From contig OY829843.1 of NCBI GenBank assembly GCA_963691885.1, positions 4,154,001 through 4,218,000 of the forward strand: a DNA stretch of 64,000 nt, given 5' to 3'. Positions within the stretch are counted from its first letter, which is position 1. Each line of letters starts with the position of its first letter. The notes beneath the pieces were generated by a model. It ran no database searches and was not told the origin of the DNA. It saw nothing but the letters and a program-made list of their open reading frames with translations. The DNA comes from G963691885 sp963691885. GTDB taxonomy: Bacteria > Pseudomonadota > Alphaproteobacteria > UBA8366 > Aestuariispiraceae. The position numbers and the translations under genes are program-made. Below are positions 44,482-53,400 of this stretch, piece by piece.

Positions 44482-45713
44482 CATGAAACACTGGCGGTTA
44501 TCTGCATCTTCTTCATGAGAAGCTTTTTCGATGCCTCATTCGGGGCCATTTCCATGGCCGTTTTATAGGCCATCAACGCTTCCGTGGTTCTGCCCAATTC
44601 TTCCAGGATGTGCGCTTTTGCGGCGTACCACGGTTGAAAACCCCTGAGCTGAGATTCGAGCTCGTCCAATCGCTGCAACGCTGCATTGGGTTGACCTTCT
44701 TCCGCGATGGTCACCGCCCAGTTCAGCGCGACAACAGGCGTCGGTTCGAATGCCCAGAGCGACTGATACAGTAAGGCCATCTGGTGCCAGTCGGGCTTTG
44801 GCCGAAACATGTGGCAATCGGCAATTGCGGCCTTGATTTGAAAGGGTCCTGGCTTTCTCCGGTTGACGGCTGCCTGCATCAGATCTTGCGCCTCTTGAAT
44901 TGCGGATTGATCCCACAGCCCAGCGTCCTGTTCCTCGACCGGAATGAGCGCGTCATCATGCCCAATCCGGGCGTTTCGACGGGCCTCTGTGAAAAGCATC
45001 AAGGCCAAGGTACCCTCAACCTCCGCAGTTTCGGGCTGAAGCGTGTTCAACAACCGAACCAGGTAAATCCCCTCCTTGCAGAGGTCCCGGCTCGACATGT
45101 CTTCGTTCACGTACCCCGTTGTGAAAATCAGATACAGCGTGGAGAGCACAGTTTGAAGCCGCACCGGCCATTGGTCCGAATCCGGCACGGAAAAACCGAT
45201 GCCCTTTGCCTTGATCTTGCTTTTGGCGCGCGACAGGCGCTGCCCCATTGTTTGTTCGGTGTCCAGGAAGGCGGCTGCAATCTCACGCGTTGTAAGACCA
45301 CAGACCGTTCGCAGCGTCAGGGCAAGGCGTGACTTTTCCTCTAGCGCCGGATGGCAACAGGTGAAAATAAGCCTCAGGCGTTCATCAGGAATGAGGTCCA
45401 GATCATACTGCGGGATTGGATCCAGAGCCGGAAGTTCTATGGCTTCGTGCGCTTTTGCTTCGGTCCGGTTTTTCCGGATCTGGTCGATACCCTTGTTGAA
45501 ACCGGCCTTCATCAGCCACGCCGCCGGACTGTCGGGAATTCCGGATCGTCCCCAATGTCTCAACGCGGAAATCGCGGCCTCCTGCAGCGCATCTTCCGCC
45601 AGTTGGAAATCGCCCAGACGAGCGATTAACCCTGCGAGCAACCGTCCCCGCTCGCGGCGCAAGACATCATCGATGGCACTCTGGACCGCGTTGATATCGG
45701 GGACGGTGTTCAT
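44481..45713 (-). CDS. RNA polymerase sigma factor, ECF42-type with C-terminal TPR domain
   Basis: The 410-residue protein has sigma-70 region 2 (RLGDFQLAEDALQEAAISAL), region 4 (LRTVCGLTTREIAAAFLDTE, then TMGQRLSRAKSKIKAKGIGF) and a long C-terminal domain with TPR-like helices (ALNWAVTIAEEGQPNAALQR, then KAHILEELGRTTEALMAYKT). This build, and the DGPF-protein gene 11 bases upstream, identify the ECF42 group, which lacks a classical anti-sigma factor. The C-terminal domain is thought to regulate the factor. What it senses here is unknown. Confidence 0.92.
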   Translation of the reverse strand: MNTVPDINAVQSAIDDVLRRERGRLLAGLIARLGDFQLAEDALQEAAISALRHWGRSGIPDSPAAWLMKAGFNKGIDQIRKNRTEAKAHEAIELPALDPIPQYDLDLIPDERLRLIFTCCHPALEEKSRLALTLRTVCGLTTREIAAAFLDTEQTMGQRLSRAKSKIKAKGIGFSVPDSDQWPVRLQTVLSTLYLIFTTGYVNEDMSSRDLCKEGIYLVRLLNTLQPETAEVEGTLALMLFTEARRNARIGHDDALIPVEEQDAGLWDQSAIQEAQDLMQAAVNRRKPGPFQIKAAIADCHMFRPKPDWHQMALLYQSLWAFEPTPVVALNWAVTIAEEGQPNAALQRLDELESQLRGFQPWYAAKAHILEELGRTTEALMAYKTAMEMAPNEASKKLLMKKMQITASVS

Positions 45714-45724
45714 TTTTCGCAGGC

Positions 45725-46081
45725 TTACTCCGGGCCGTAGTTCATGACTGGCCTGACTTCAACGGTGCCGTATAGGGCGCTTGGAATTTTTTCGGCATAT
45801 TTTAGCGCGGCATCGAGATCGGGAACATCAACCACATAATACCCTCCCAGATGCTCTCTCGTTTCCGCAAAGGGACCATCCATGGTCTCAACCTTTCCAC
45901 CCCTCACTTGAACAGAAGTAGCGGTCTCCACCCCTTGCAGCGCGTCACCCCCCTGCATAACACCATCTGCAACCATTTGCTGGGTCAATGCTTCATATCC
46001 AGCCAGCATTTCCTGAAACTCCGGTGTTCCATAGCTGGGTTCAAGGGATGGGTCTCCATAAATCAAGAGCAGGTATTTCAT
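45725..46081 (-). CDS. YCII-related DGPF-domain protein, ECF42 partner
   Basis: The 118-residue protein has the YCII-related fold with the signature METMDGPFAETREHLGGYYV (DGPF) and the N-terminus MKYLLLIYGDPSLEP. ATG 46081 with AAAGGA upstream is chosen; the frame goes back to 46111. DGPF proteins are conserved partners and often targets of ECF42 sigma factors. It starts the operon and runs into the sigma-factor gene with an 11-base gap. Confidence 0.9.
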   Translation of the reverse strand: MKYLLLIYGDPSLEPSYGTPEFQEMLAGYEALTQQMVADGVMQGGDALQGVETATSVQVRGGKVETMDGPFAETREHLGGYYVVDVPDLDAALKYAEKIPSALYGTVEVRPVMNYGPE

Positions 46082-46254
46082 GGTCGGAATTCCTTTCAAA
46101 TTATTGTCCACATCTCAAAGACGGGTGCGACAGCAAAATTTCGACATCAGTCTAAGTTTTTTTTGAATTCTATTGCATTGCAAAAAAGAAAGGGTTCCGC
46201 ATCATGGGCCCAATCGGAACCGTTCAGACGGTACAATCTATTAGAGGGACGATC

Positions 46255-47037
46255 ATGTTGAAGCGAAAATCTGCTGTCGTAACCGGTTCTACCAGCGGTA
46301 TCGGATTGGCGATTGCCAAAGCACTCGCTGAAGCCGGTGCCAATGTCATGCTGAACGGGTTCGGCGATCCGGGTAAAATTGAGGAAACCCGAGCTGAATT
46401 GGCCAAGATAACCGGTGTGACGGTTCTCTATAGCCCCGCCGACATGACCAAGCCGGTCGAGATTGCGGAAATGATTGGTGAGGCACAAACGGATTTGGGT
46501 AGCGTTGATATACTGGTCAATAATGCTGGCATCCAACATGTTGCCGCGATTGAAGATTTTCCTGAAGATAAATTTGACGCCATTATCGCGATTAACATGT
46601 CGTCAAACTGGCATGCGATAAAAGCCGCCCTGCCCCTGATGAAAAAGAACAATTGGGGACGGATTATCAACCTTGCCTCTGCGCATGGTCTGGTCGCTTC
46701 ACCCTATAAGACCGCATATGTGATGGCGAAACATGGGGTGGTCGGCCTGACCAAGACGATCGCGATGGAGGTTGCCGAGCTGGACATTACCTGTAACGCG
46801 ATTTGCCCCGGCTATGTTCGTACCCCGCTTGTAGAAGGGCAGATAGAGCAGCAGGCAAAGGCGCATGGCCTGAGTCATGACAAGGTTATTCGGGATGTCC
46901 TGCTAAAATCACAGCCGAGCAAGAAGTTCGTTGAGACCTCTGAACTGGGTGGATTGGCCGTCTTTTTGTGTTCCGAGCACGCAGCCTCCATCACGGGAAC
47001 AGCGCTCCCGGTGGATGGGGGATGGACCGCCCATTAA
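46255..47037 (+). CDS. bdhA: 3-hydroxybutyrate dehydrogenase
   Basis: The 260-residue SDR has the typical BdhA sequence: VTGSTSGIGLAIAKALAEAG, GIQHVAAIEDFPEDKFDAII, YVMAKHGVVGLTKTIAMEVA and ICPGYVRTPLVEGQIEQQAK. It interconverts D-3-hydroxybutyrate and acetoacetate with NAD in polyhydroxybutyrate and ketone-body turnover. ATG 46255 has an AGAGGGA site; the frame extends back to 46204 without support. It is divergent from the DGPF gene. Identity is strong because several specific motifs agree. Confidence 0.93.
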   Translation: MLKRKSAVVTGSTSGIGLAIAKALAEAGANVMLNGFGDPGKIEETRAELAKITGVTVLYSPADMTKPVEIAEMIGEAQTDLGSVDILVNNAGIQHVAAIEDFPEDKFDAIIAINMSSNWHAIKAALPLMKKNNWGRIINLASAHGLVASPYKTAYVMAKHGVVGLTKTIAMEVAELDITCNAICPGYVRTPLVEGQIEQQAKAHGLSHDKVIRDVLLKSQPSKKFVETSELGGLAVFLCSEHAASITGTALPVDGGWTAH

Positions 47038-47041
47038 GGGT

Positions 47042-48283
47042 CTATATGCCACCGCCGGCCGCTTTTCGGTACCAATCGACAATCACCTGCCGCTCTGTTG
47101 CCTCCATATAACTGACATTGGCGGGCGGCATGGCATGGCTGACCCCTGACTGCAGATAGATTTCCCTGGCGTAAAGCGCGACCTGTTCCGGTGTTTCCAG
47201 CCGGATACCCTTCGGGGGCCAATAAATCCGGTCCCATCCCGGTTCTTCTGCGTGACACATCGCACAGCGGCTCAACATAATGTCGGTGACTTCGTCAAAG
47301 CCGGCTGTGTTCGCGAGATGGAGTTGCGCGGGCGTCATACTTTGCGGTTCATCGGGATAAGAGGGCGACTTGACGTAAAGCGGTGCTGTTGAAAGCGCCG
47401 TGATCGCCAAAAACAGCACCGTCGTTGCTGCCCAGGTCCACCGAGGATTTCCCGCTCGGGCATGGATCGTATTGAAGTAATGCCGGATCGTAACACCCAT
47501 CAGGAACACCAGGCTGGCAATTACCCAATTGTATTCTGTCGCAAAGGCCAGCGGGTAATGGTTCGACAGCATCAGGAAAATGACTGGCAGGGTCAGGTAA
47601 TTGTTGTGGGTCGATCTCTGTTTTGCGATCTTGCCGTATTTTGCATCGGGCACCCTGCCCGCCTTGAGATCAGCCACAACGATCTTCTGATTGGGGATAA
47701 TGATAAAGAAGACATTCGCCGACATGATTGTCGCGGTAAATGCCCCCAAATGCAGTAAAGCCGCCCTGCCCGTAAACACCTGCGTATAGCCCCATGCCAT
47801 TACCACCAGCAGGATATAAAGTACCACCATCAAGCCTGTACTGCTTTCCCCAAGCTTGCTTTTGCACATCAGATCGTAGGCGATCCAGCCGAATGCAATT
47901 GAGCCGAGCGAAATGAGAATACCGGTCGTGATAGAGATATCGGCTATATTCGGGTCGACGAGATAAAGATCAGCGCCCAGATAGTAGACAAGGCATAACA
48001 GAACAAACCCTGACAACCAGGTGGCATAGCTTTCATATTTGAACCAGGTCAGCTGTTCTGGCATCTGTGCCGGGGCGACCAGATATTTTTGAATATGATA
48101 AAAGCCACCCCCGTGAACCTGCCATTCCTCCCCATGGGCCCCTTCCGGCAGATTGGGAGTTTTTCGGAGGCCCAGGTCCAGGGCAATGAAGTAAAATGAA
48201 GAGCCAATCCAGGCGATACCGGTGATAACGTGTACCCACCGCACTGCCAGTTCGACCCAGGCCCCAAAAATAAACGCGTCCAT
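47042..48283 (-). CDS. puuD: Urate hydroxylase PuuD (membrane urate oxidase with C-terminal cytochrome c)
   Basis: The 413-residue protein has about eight membrane helices (for example VRWVHVITGIAWIGSSFYFI and NNYLTLPVIFLMLSNHYPLA) and a C-terminal cytochrome c domain with haem motif CAMCH (SRCAMCHAEEPGWDR) and a later Met in SHAMPPANV. PuuD oxidises urate to 5-hydroxyisourate and passes electrons to the respiratory chain. The hiuH, puuE-uraD, alc and allA genes for the later steps are 7-11 kb away, separated by pbpC and the macroglobulin gene. It ends 4 bases from bdhA (convergent). Confidence 0.93.
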   Translation of the reverse strand: MDAFIFGAWVELAVRWVHVITGIAWIGSSFYFIALDLGLRKTPNLPEGAHGEEWQVHGGGFYHIQKYLVAPAQMPEQLTWFKYESYATWLSGFVLLCLVYYLGADLYLVDPNIADISITTGILISLGSIAFGWIAYDLMCKSKLGESSTGLMVVLYILLVVMAWGYTQVFTGRAALLHLGAFTATIMSANVFFIIIPNQKIVVADLKAGRVPDAKYGKIAKQRSTHNNYLTLPVIFLMLSNHYPLAFATEYNWVIASLVFLMGVTIRHYFNTIHARAGNPRWTWAATTVLFLAITALSTAPLYVKSPSYPDEPQSMTPAQLHLANTAGFDEVTDIMLSRCAMCHAEEPGWDRIYWPPKGIRLETPEQVALYAREIYLQSGVSHAMPPANVSYMEATERQVIVDWYRKAAGGGI

Positions 48284-48325
48284 GCTGCCCCCAGTACAAT
48301 ACCACGATCAGATTAGCCGCAAGAT

Positions 48326-48339
48326 CTTTCACTTGAAAG
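48326..48339. promoter_or_regulatory. Palindrome upstream of puuD
   Basis: CTTTCA-CT-TGAAAG, a 6-base dyad with a 2-base spacer, centred about 50 bases upstream of the puuD start. It is a possible operator. No second copy was seen in the hiuH/puuE promoter region, which weakens a link to purine control. Confidence 0.35.
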
Positions 48340-48375
48340 CAATTGCAACACAAAACGGGTCTGCGAAACGGGATC

Positions 48376-50418
48376 TTATGGGTACATCATTCGAACACTC
48401 GCGCGGGCAATCTGTCCGTTTGCGTCGATCACAGTAATCTTGGAGAATCCAGACCCTTGCGGCTGCCAGCCGATGTCCCGTCGATATTTTGGTGATGGAA
48501 CAGGTTTGCCATCGACCAACCATTTCAAGGGTCGTTTACCCCCTTCCGCCCGAAGCGTGATTGTGCGCCCCTCTTCCAAAATCAATTCTGAACCGTCCTG
48601 GGGGTGAGACACCATCAGACTGGTCGATGACATTGAAGTGTTGAACGGCCTGATGGGAAAGTTCTTCATCCTGTCAGGCAGCGGGCGCCGGGCAGCAGTT
48701 GAAACACCTGGATCCCAGACCTCTTGAAATCCATTCTGATCTGGGAGGTTTCCGAAGATATCAAACATGACGGGGGCCGCACTGTTCCTACCAAATCTTC
48801 CCGGACTTGGCGTCCCATCGGGCCGTCCTGTCCAGACACCGACGACATAGTATCCATTTGTTCCGATCGACCAGGCATCGCGAAAACCGTACGAAGTCCC
48901 AGTCTTCCAGGAGATATTATTCTTGCCCTCACCGCCATTCGACAGGATTTGCCGCAGATCGAAGGCGGCCTGATCACTCAGAAGACGAGTCCCCGCGCGA
49001 CGGTCTTTTTCCACAGCGTGGAGTGGCTTGACCTTTCCCCCAGGTGAGAGAGAGGTGAACAGGCTGACGAGATCCATCAAACTTGTGCCCAAGCCACCCA
49101 GAATTAGGGCAAGACCCGGTTTATCACTGGGTCTCGGCATTGTCAGGTTCACACCCGTGGCGGAAAGATGCTCCAGGAAGCGATTAGGTCCATATGTGCT
49201 AAGCAATTGGACGGCAGGACCGTTTAGAGAATGACGCAGAGCATCGCTCGCCTGAATACGTCCCATGTAGTGATTGGCGAAATTTGCGGGTTTATACCCG
49301 TCGATGACCTGCCCACGGTCATTCATCCAGGACCGGGGATCAATGACGCGGGCGTCAAAGCCAAGACCATAGAGGAAGGGTTTCAGTGTCGACCCTGGCG
49401 AACGAATGGCGGTCACCATGTCATTTGCGCCGAGGCGTTGCTTGTCGAAATAATCCGGCGCGCCAATATAGGCCTTGATCGCGCCGGTTCTCGCTTCCGC
49501 AACCAATATCCCCAGTCCTGACTTTTCGGGCATTGTTTTGACATGGCGCAGCGCAAGCTGTTCCAGGCTCTTTTGCATCCCGAAATTCAGGGTTGTTCTG
49601 ATATCGCCTGTCATCTCTGCCACAGGGTCGAGGTCTTCGGTCAAATGGGGCGCGTATTGTGCAAGGGTCATCCTTTCCGTCGGCATTGGGTCATGCATCG
49701 CCTCTCGTCCGGCGGTTTGTGTGATGTGACCCGTTGCTACCAGACGTTTGATGATGCGGTTGCGGGCCTCCCTTGCCCTGTTTGGAAACCGGTCGGGTCG
49801 AAGCCGCTCTGGTGCCTGCGGGATGGCAATCAAGAGCGCCATTTCAGAGAGGTTCAAGCGTTCCGGTGATTTGTTAAAATAGGCATGACTTGCCGCGCGG
49901 ATACCTTCGACATTGCCGCCAAACGGAATCATGGACAGATACATTTCCAGGATTTCCTGTTTGGTGTAGCGCTTCTCGAGATTTATTGCGCGGAACATTT
50001 CCAGGACCTTGTATTCAAGCTTCCTTGGGTTTGGATTTAGCAATCGCACTGTTTGCATGGTAATCGTTGAGGCGCCGGAGATAACATCACCGGTTGAGAT
50101 CCATTGCCATGTCGCCCGGGTCAAGGCGAATGGATCGACGCCATCATGCTGAAAAAACCGCTTATCCTCGATCTCAACCAGATGTCTGAGATAGTCCGGG
50201 TCGGTCTTCGCCAGATCGGCTGGTAACGCGTGATATCCGTCCGGACTAAGAAAGGTTCTGATCACTTCGCCATCTTTAGCCGTGACTTGAGATGCCCTGT
50301 CCGCAAGTTTGTCCATTGGTGCATGAAAAGATGGAAATGTGGAAAAGCATGCAGACAGCCAAATCAAAAAACCGAGACAGTATCCAGCTGAGAGTGCCCT
50401 GCTGTTCAAGAAGTGCAT
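48376..50418 (-). CDS. pbpC: Penicillin-binding protein 1C
   Basis: The 680-residue protein has a short N-terminal membrane anchor. The transglycosylase domain has ITMQTVRLLNPNPRKLEYKV and EKRYTKQEILEMYLSMIPFG. The transpeptidase domain has the catalytic SxxK in RSPGSTLKPFLYGLGFD (about residue 340), the expected triads further on, and KTGTSYGFRDAWSIG (about 502). The last 90 residues fit the BiPBP_C tail of PBP1C (LKWLVDGKPVPSPKYRRDIG). It is the classical partner of bacterial alpha-2-macroglobulin, which precedes it with a TAATG stop-start overlap. Confidence 0.95.
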   Translation of the reverse strand: MHFLNSRALSAGYCLGFLIWLSACFSTFPSFHAPMDKLADRASQVTAKDGEVIRTFLSPDGYHALPADLAKTDPDYLRHLVEIEDKRFFQHDGVDPFALTRATWQWISTGDVISGASTITMQTVRLLNPNPRKLEYKVLEMFRAINLEKRYTKQEILEMYLSMIPFGGNVEGIRAASHAYFNKSPERLNLSEMALLIAIPQAPERLRPDRFPNRAREARNRIIKRLVATGHITQTAGREAMHDPMPTERMTLAQYAPHLTEDLDPVAEMTGDIRTTLNFGMQKSLEQLALRHVKTMPEKSGLGILVAEARTGAIKAYIGAPDYFDKQRLGANDMVTAIRSPGSTLKPFLYGLGFDARVIDPRSWMNDRGQVIDGYKPANFANHYMGRIQASDALRHSLNGPAVQLLSTYGPNRFLEHLSATGVNLTMPRPSDKPGLALILGGLGTSLMDLVSLFTSLSPGGKVKPLHAVEKDRRAGTRLLSDQAAFDLRQILSNGGEGKNNISWKTGTSYGFRDAWSIGTNGYYVVGVWTGRPDGTPSPGRFGRNSAAPVMFDIFGNLPDQNGFQEVWDPGVSTAARRPLPDRMKNFPIRPFNTSMSSTSLMVSHPQDGSELILEEGRTITLRAEGGKRPLKWLVDGKPVPSPKYRRDIGWQPQGSGFSKITVIDANGQIARASVRMMYP

Positions 50419-53400
50419 TATCTCTTCCCTTCGACACTGAGGCGTTTGACCTCCCCACGCCCAAAGCGTGATGGATCAAACATGTCTTCGATATAGGGTG
50501 CAGGCAGGGTGTACTCCCCTCTACTCACAGCTTGCACGATATAAGCAAGGGTGAATTCCTCCTGATCTGCCAGGTCGATCGCGGCGACAAATCTGTCGTC
50601 ACGCATTTCGATATGAACCGCTTCGCTCAGATCCGGGAGCCAGGACAGCGCTTCCATACTGTCACCCGCTCTCAAACGGGCGTTTTCGATTTCAAATCCG
50701 GCGGGAAGCAAATCTACAAGCAACGCCTGGCGGTCCCGTTTCACCTGGGATTGTCCTTCCAAGTATACGATATACCGCTCGCCCTGTTTAAACCCCTGAT
50801 CGGCCGCAACTTCTGTCCCAGACATGTCAAAAATGGTTTTTGAAATCTCATAGCCGTGGTTCACGCGGGTCTGGGGTGTTTGCGGAATACCCGTGACTGA
50901 GAATTTGGCGAAGACCGGTTGGGTCCCCAAGTTCTCGAGGGTGTAACCGTTTTCGATGTCCTTTGTGGTTGGCCGGAATGCAACGGGACGGCGGTTATCG
51001 GTTGAGACCTTTCCATTCAAGTTAAGAGAAACAGGATCCTGCCTGTCTAACAGAGCCTTCGCAGCAACCGTCAACCAGCCCATTTCCTGCGTGCTCAACC
51101 ATTGCCGGTTATCCATTTGTCGTTCCAGAGATTTTGCCAGTTGATTTATTGTGGCCTGATCTACGTCAGACTCCGCCATCATGGTCAGGGCCATCGCGCC
51201 ATCCCGAAGACGACTGCCATAGTCGCGGCGTCCGTACGGGCGATCGGGCAGAGCATCTATCACTGATATCCGTGCCGCTCTCTCTATTTCCCCTGCTTGA
51301 TAGAGAGCGGCCGCAAGACTTATGGCCTCCAGCGCATTCAACTCCTCAATCCGGGAGTCCTGTAAATAGCGAATGTCACCGGGCTTGCCGAAGCCCTCCC
51401 GCGCCATGACATAGGCGGCATAGGTCCGTACGTGATTGTTGTCTCGTTGATAGGATGGATTGATCTGACGATCCTGCACCCAATCGACCGCACGAAGAAT
51501 TTTGTTTGTTGGAACCTCAAATCCAGCGGCCCGTGAGCGCGTCAGGAAGTCCAGGGCGTATACCGTGAGCCATGCCTCTGAACGCCCGGCGCTGCTCCAG
51601 AGGCCGAAGGAACCGTCTGGCCTCTGCATGTCAAGAAGCCGCCAGATCGCGTTTTGAACTCGTTGGTTTGTTTGCTCTACTTCCTGAGTGATGCCTGCAT
51701 AATTGGATAAATCACTAACATAGAGTAATGGCGTGGCCCGCGATATTGTCTGCTCCAGGCAGCCATAGGGATACCGATCAAGACCATCCAGTAAGCGGGT
51801 CAAATCCAGATTGGCACCAGCCGAAACAAATCCGCTGATCTGCAGTGTTTCAGGATCAAGATCCTGCCAGATATTATCGGAAAGAACCAAAGGATCGCCA
51901 GGTGTTAGAGTGGCGGATAGTGAAAGCGTTTCGGCGGGCTTGCCTTCGCGAACCGGCAATCTCAATTCCAGGTTATGGGAAAACCCTTCCGGCCCGGACA
52001 GGTTCAACGATAGTTCAGCAGTTCCCGCTTTTTGTGCCAATATCTGGATTGGCAAGCTGCTTTGTTGTCCAATATCCAGATGCGTCTCCCCTGTGCCATC
52101 GTTCATTACGGTCAGTTCTGGGGACGAGGAGAGGTTGGCGCGATACGTGCCCGTCGGCGCCTTCAGGTTCGTTAGCTCGAGTGTGAGATCAACCACATCG
52201 CCCGGTGCTAAAAACCGGGGCCGCGAGAGTTCGGCAATCAAGGGGCTTTGAACAAGAAATGTTTCACTTGTCGCCCCCGTACGGGTTTCAGAAAACGCAA
52301 CCGCTGTCAGGCGCAAAGTCCCGTTGAATGAGGGGATATCGAAAGGAACGAGGGCCTTGCCATCGCTGTCTGTCTCTACAATTCCAGAGAAGAGAGACAC
52401 TGTCTCATAGGCTTTGGTCGTCGGGCCAACCCCTTGTCGGGCGCGCGCGTCACCGCCAGCCCGTATTGTGCCCAGCACATCGAAACGACCATCCAGAACC
52501 TTGTGATACAAGTCATGAATGTCGATAGAGAAAGCCCTTTTTCCAAAAAAATGGGTATATGGATCCGGCACCTGATCACCGACGATCGAATGGATACCCT
52601 CGTCAACCGCGGCAACGGTCAATTGCACCTTTTCACCGGACTTAATTCCGTCAACGGTAACAGGGATGAAGACCGTCTGTTCCGGCTCTATACTGTCAGG
52701 AGCATCGATCCGGACGGTAAGCTCTCTATCACTTCGATCCAGTGCGAGCCAGGCAGTGCCGATCGCCCTGTCCGGCAAGAACCGCACCGTCGGTGAGTTT
52801 GAGTTTGTAGGACCAGGCGGACGGATCAGGTTTACGGCGACATAGACGCCCGGCCCCGCCCACTCTTCCTGAATTGGGACTTCAACATTAGCCCCCTGTG
52901 AGGGAACACTGATCCGAAACGCCTGCAATACAAGGTCATCCAGAACAGTGATAAGGGCTGTTCCTTCATAGGGTGGGTCAATGTACAGGCGCGCGACATC
53001 GCCCGCCCTGTATGTATCCTTGTCCAGCGTGGTGAGAACATCGGTCGGACGATTGCCGAGGCCGGCCCCTGCCCGCCAACCTGCCCGAAAACGAACGCTA
53101 CTGGCCGCACCGCTGCTTGGATCAAAAACTTCGAGTCGATAGGATCCCCAATCAACCGCGACAGCGATTGTATCGGTGCCGTTTTCAACAATGATTCTGC
53201 CTGACTCCACATCGTGGCTGGTTGTTGTAACCGAATATCTCCAGTCGCCATTTCGGCGATACCAGTCATAGTGCCTTTCTTCGCGCACAAGCACCCAGTC
53301 GAGGGGATAATTCGTTAGCCTCACTCCATCCCCGGACAAAGCGACAAGCGGAACCTCAACAGTTCCACCGGAACGCACGCGCCCATCGCGACCTGGATTT

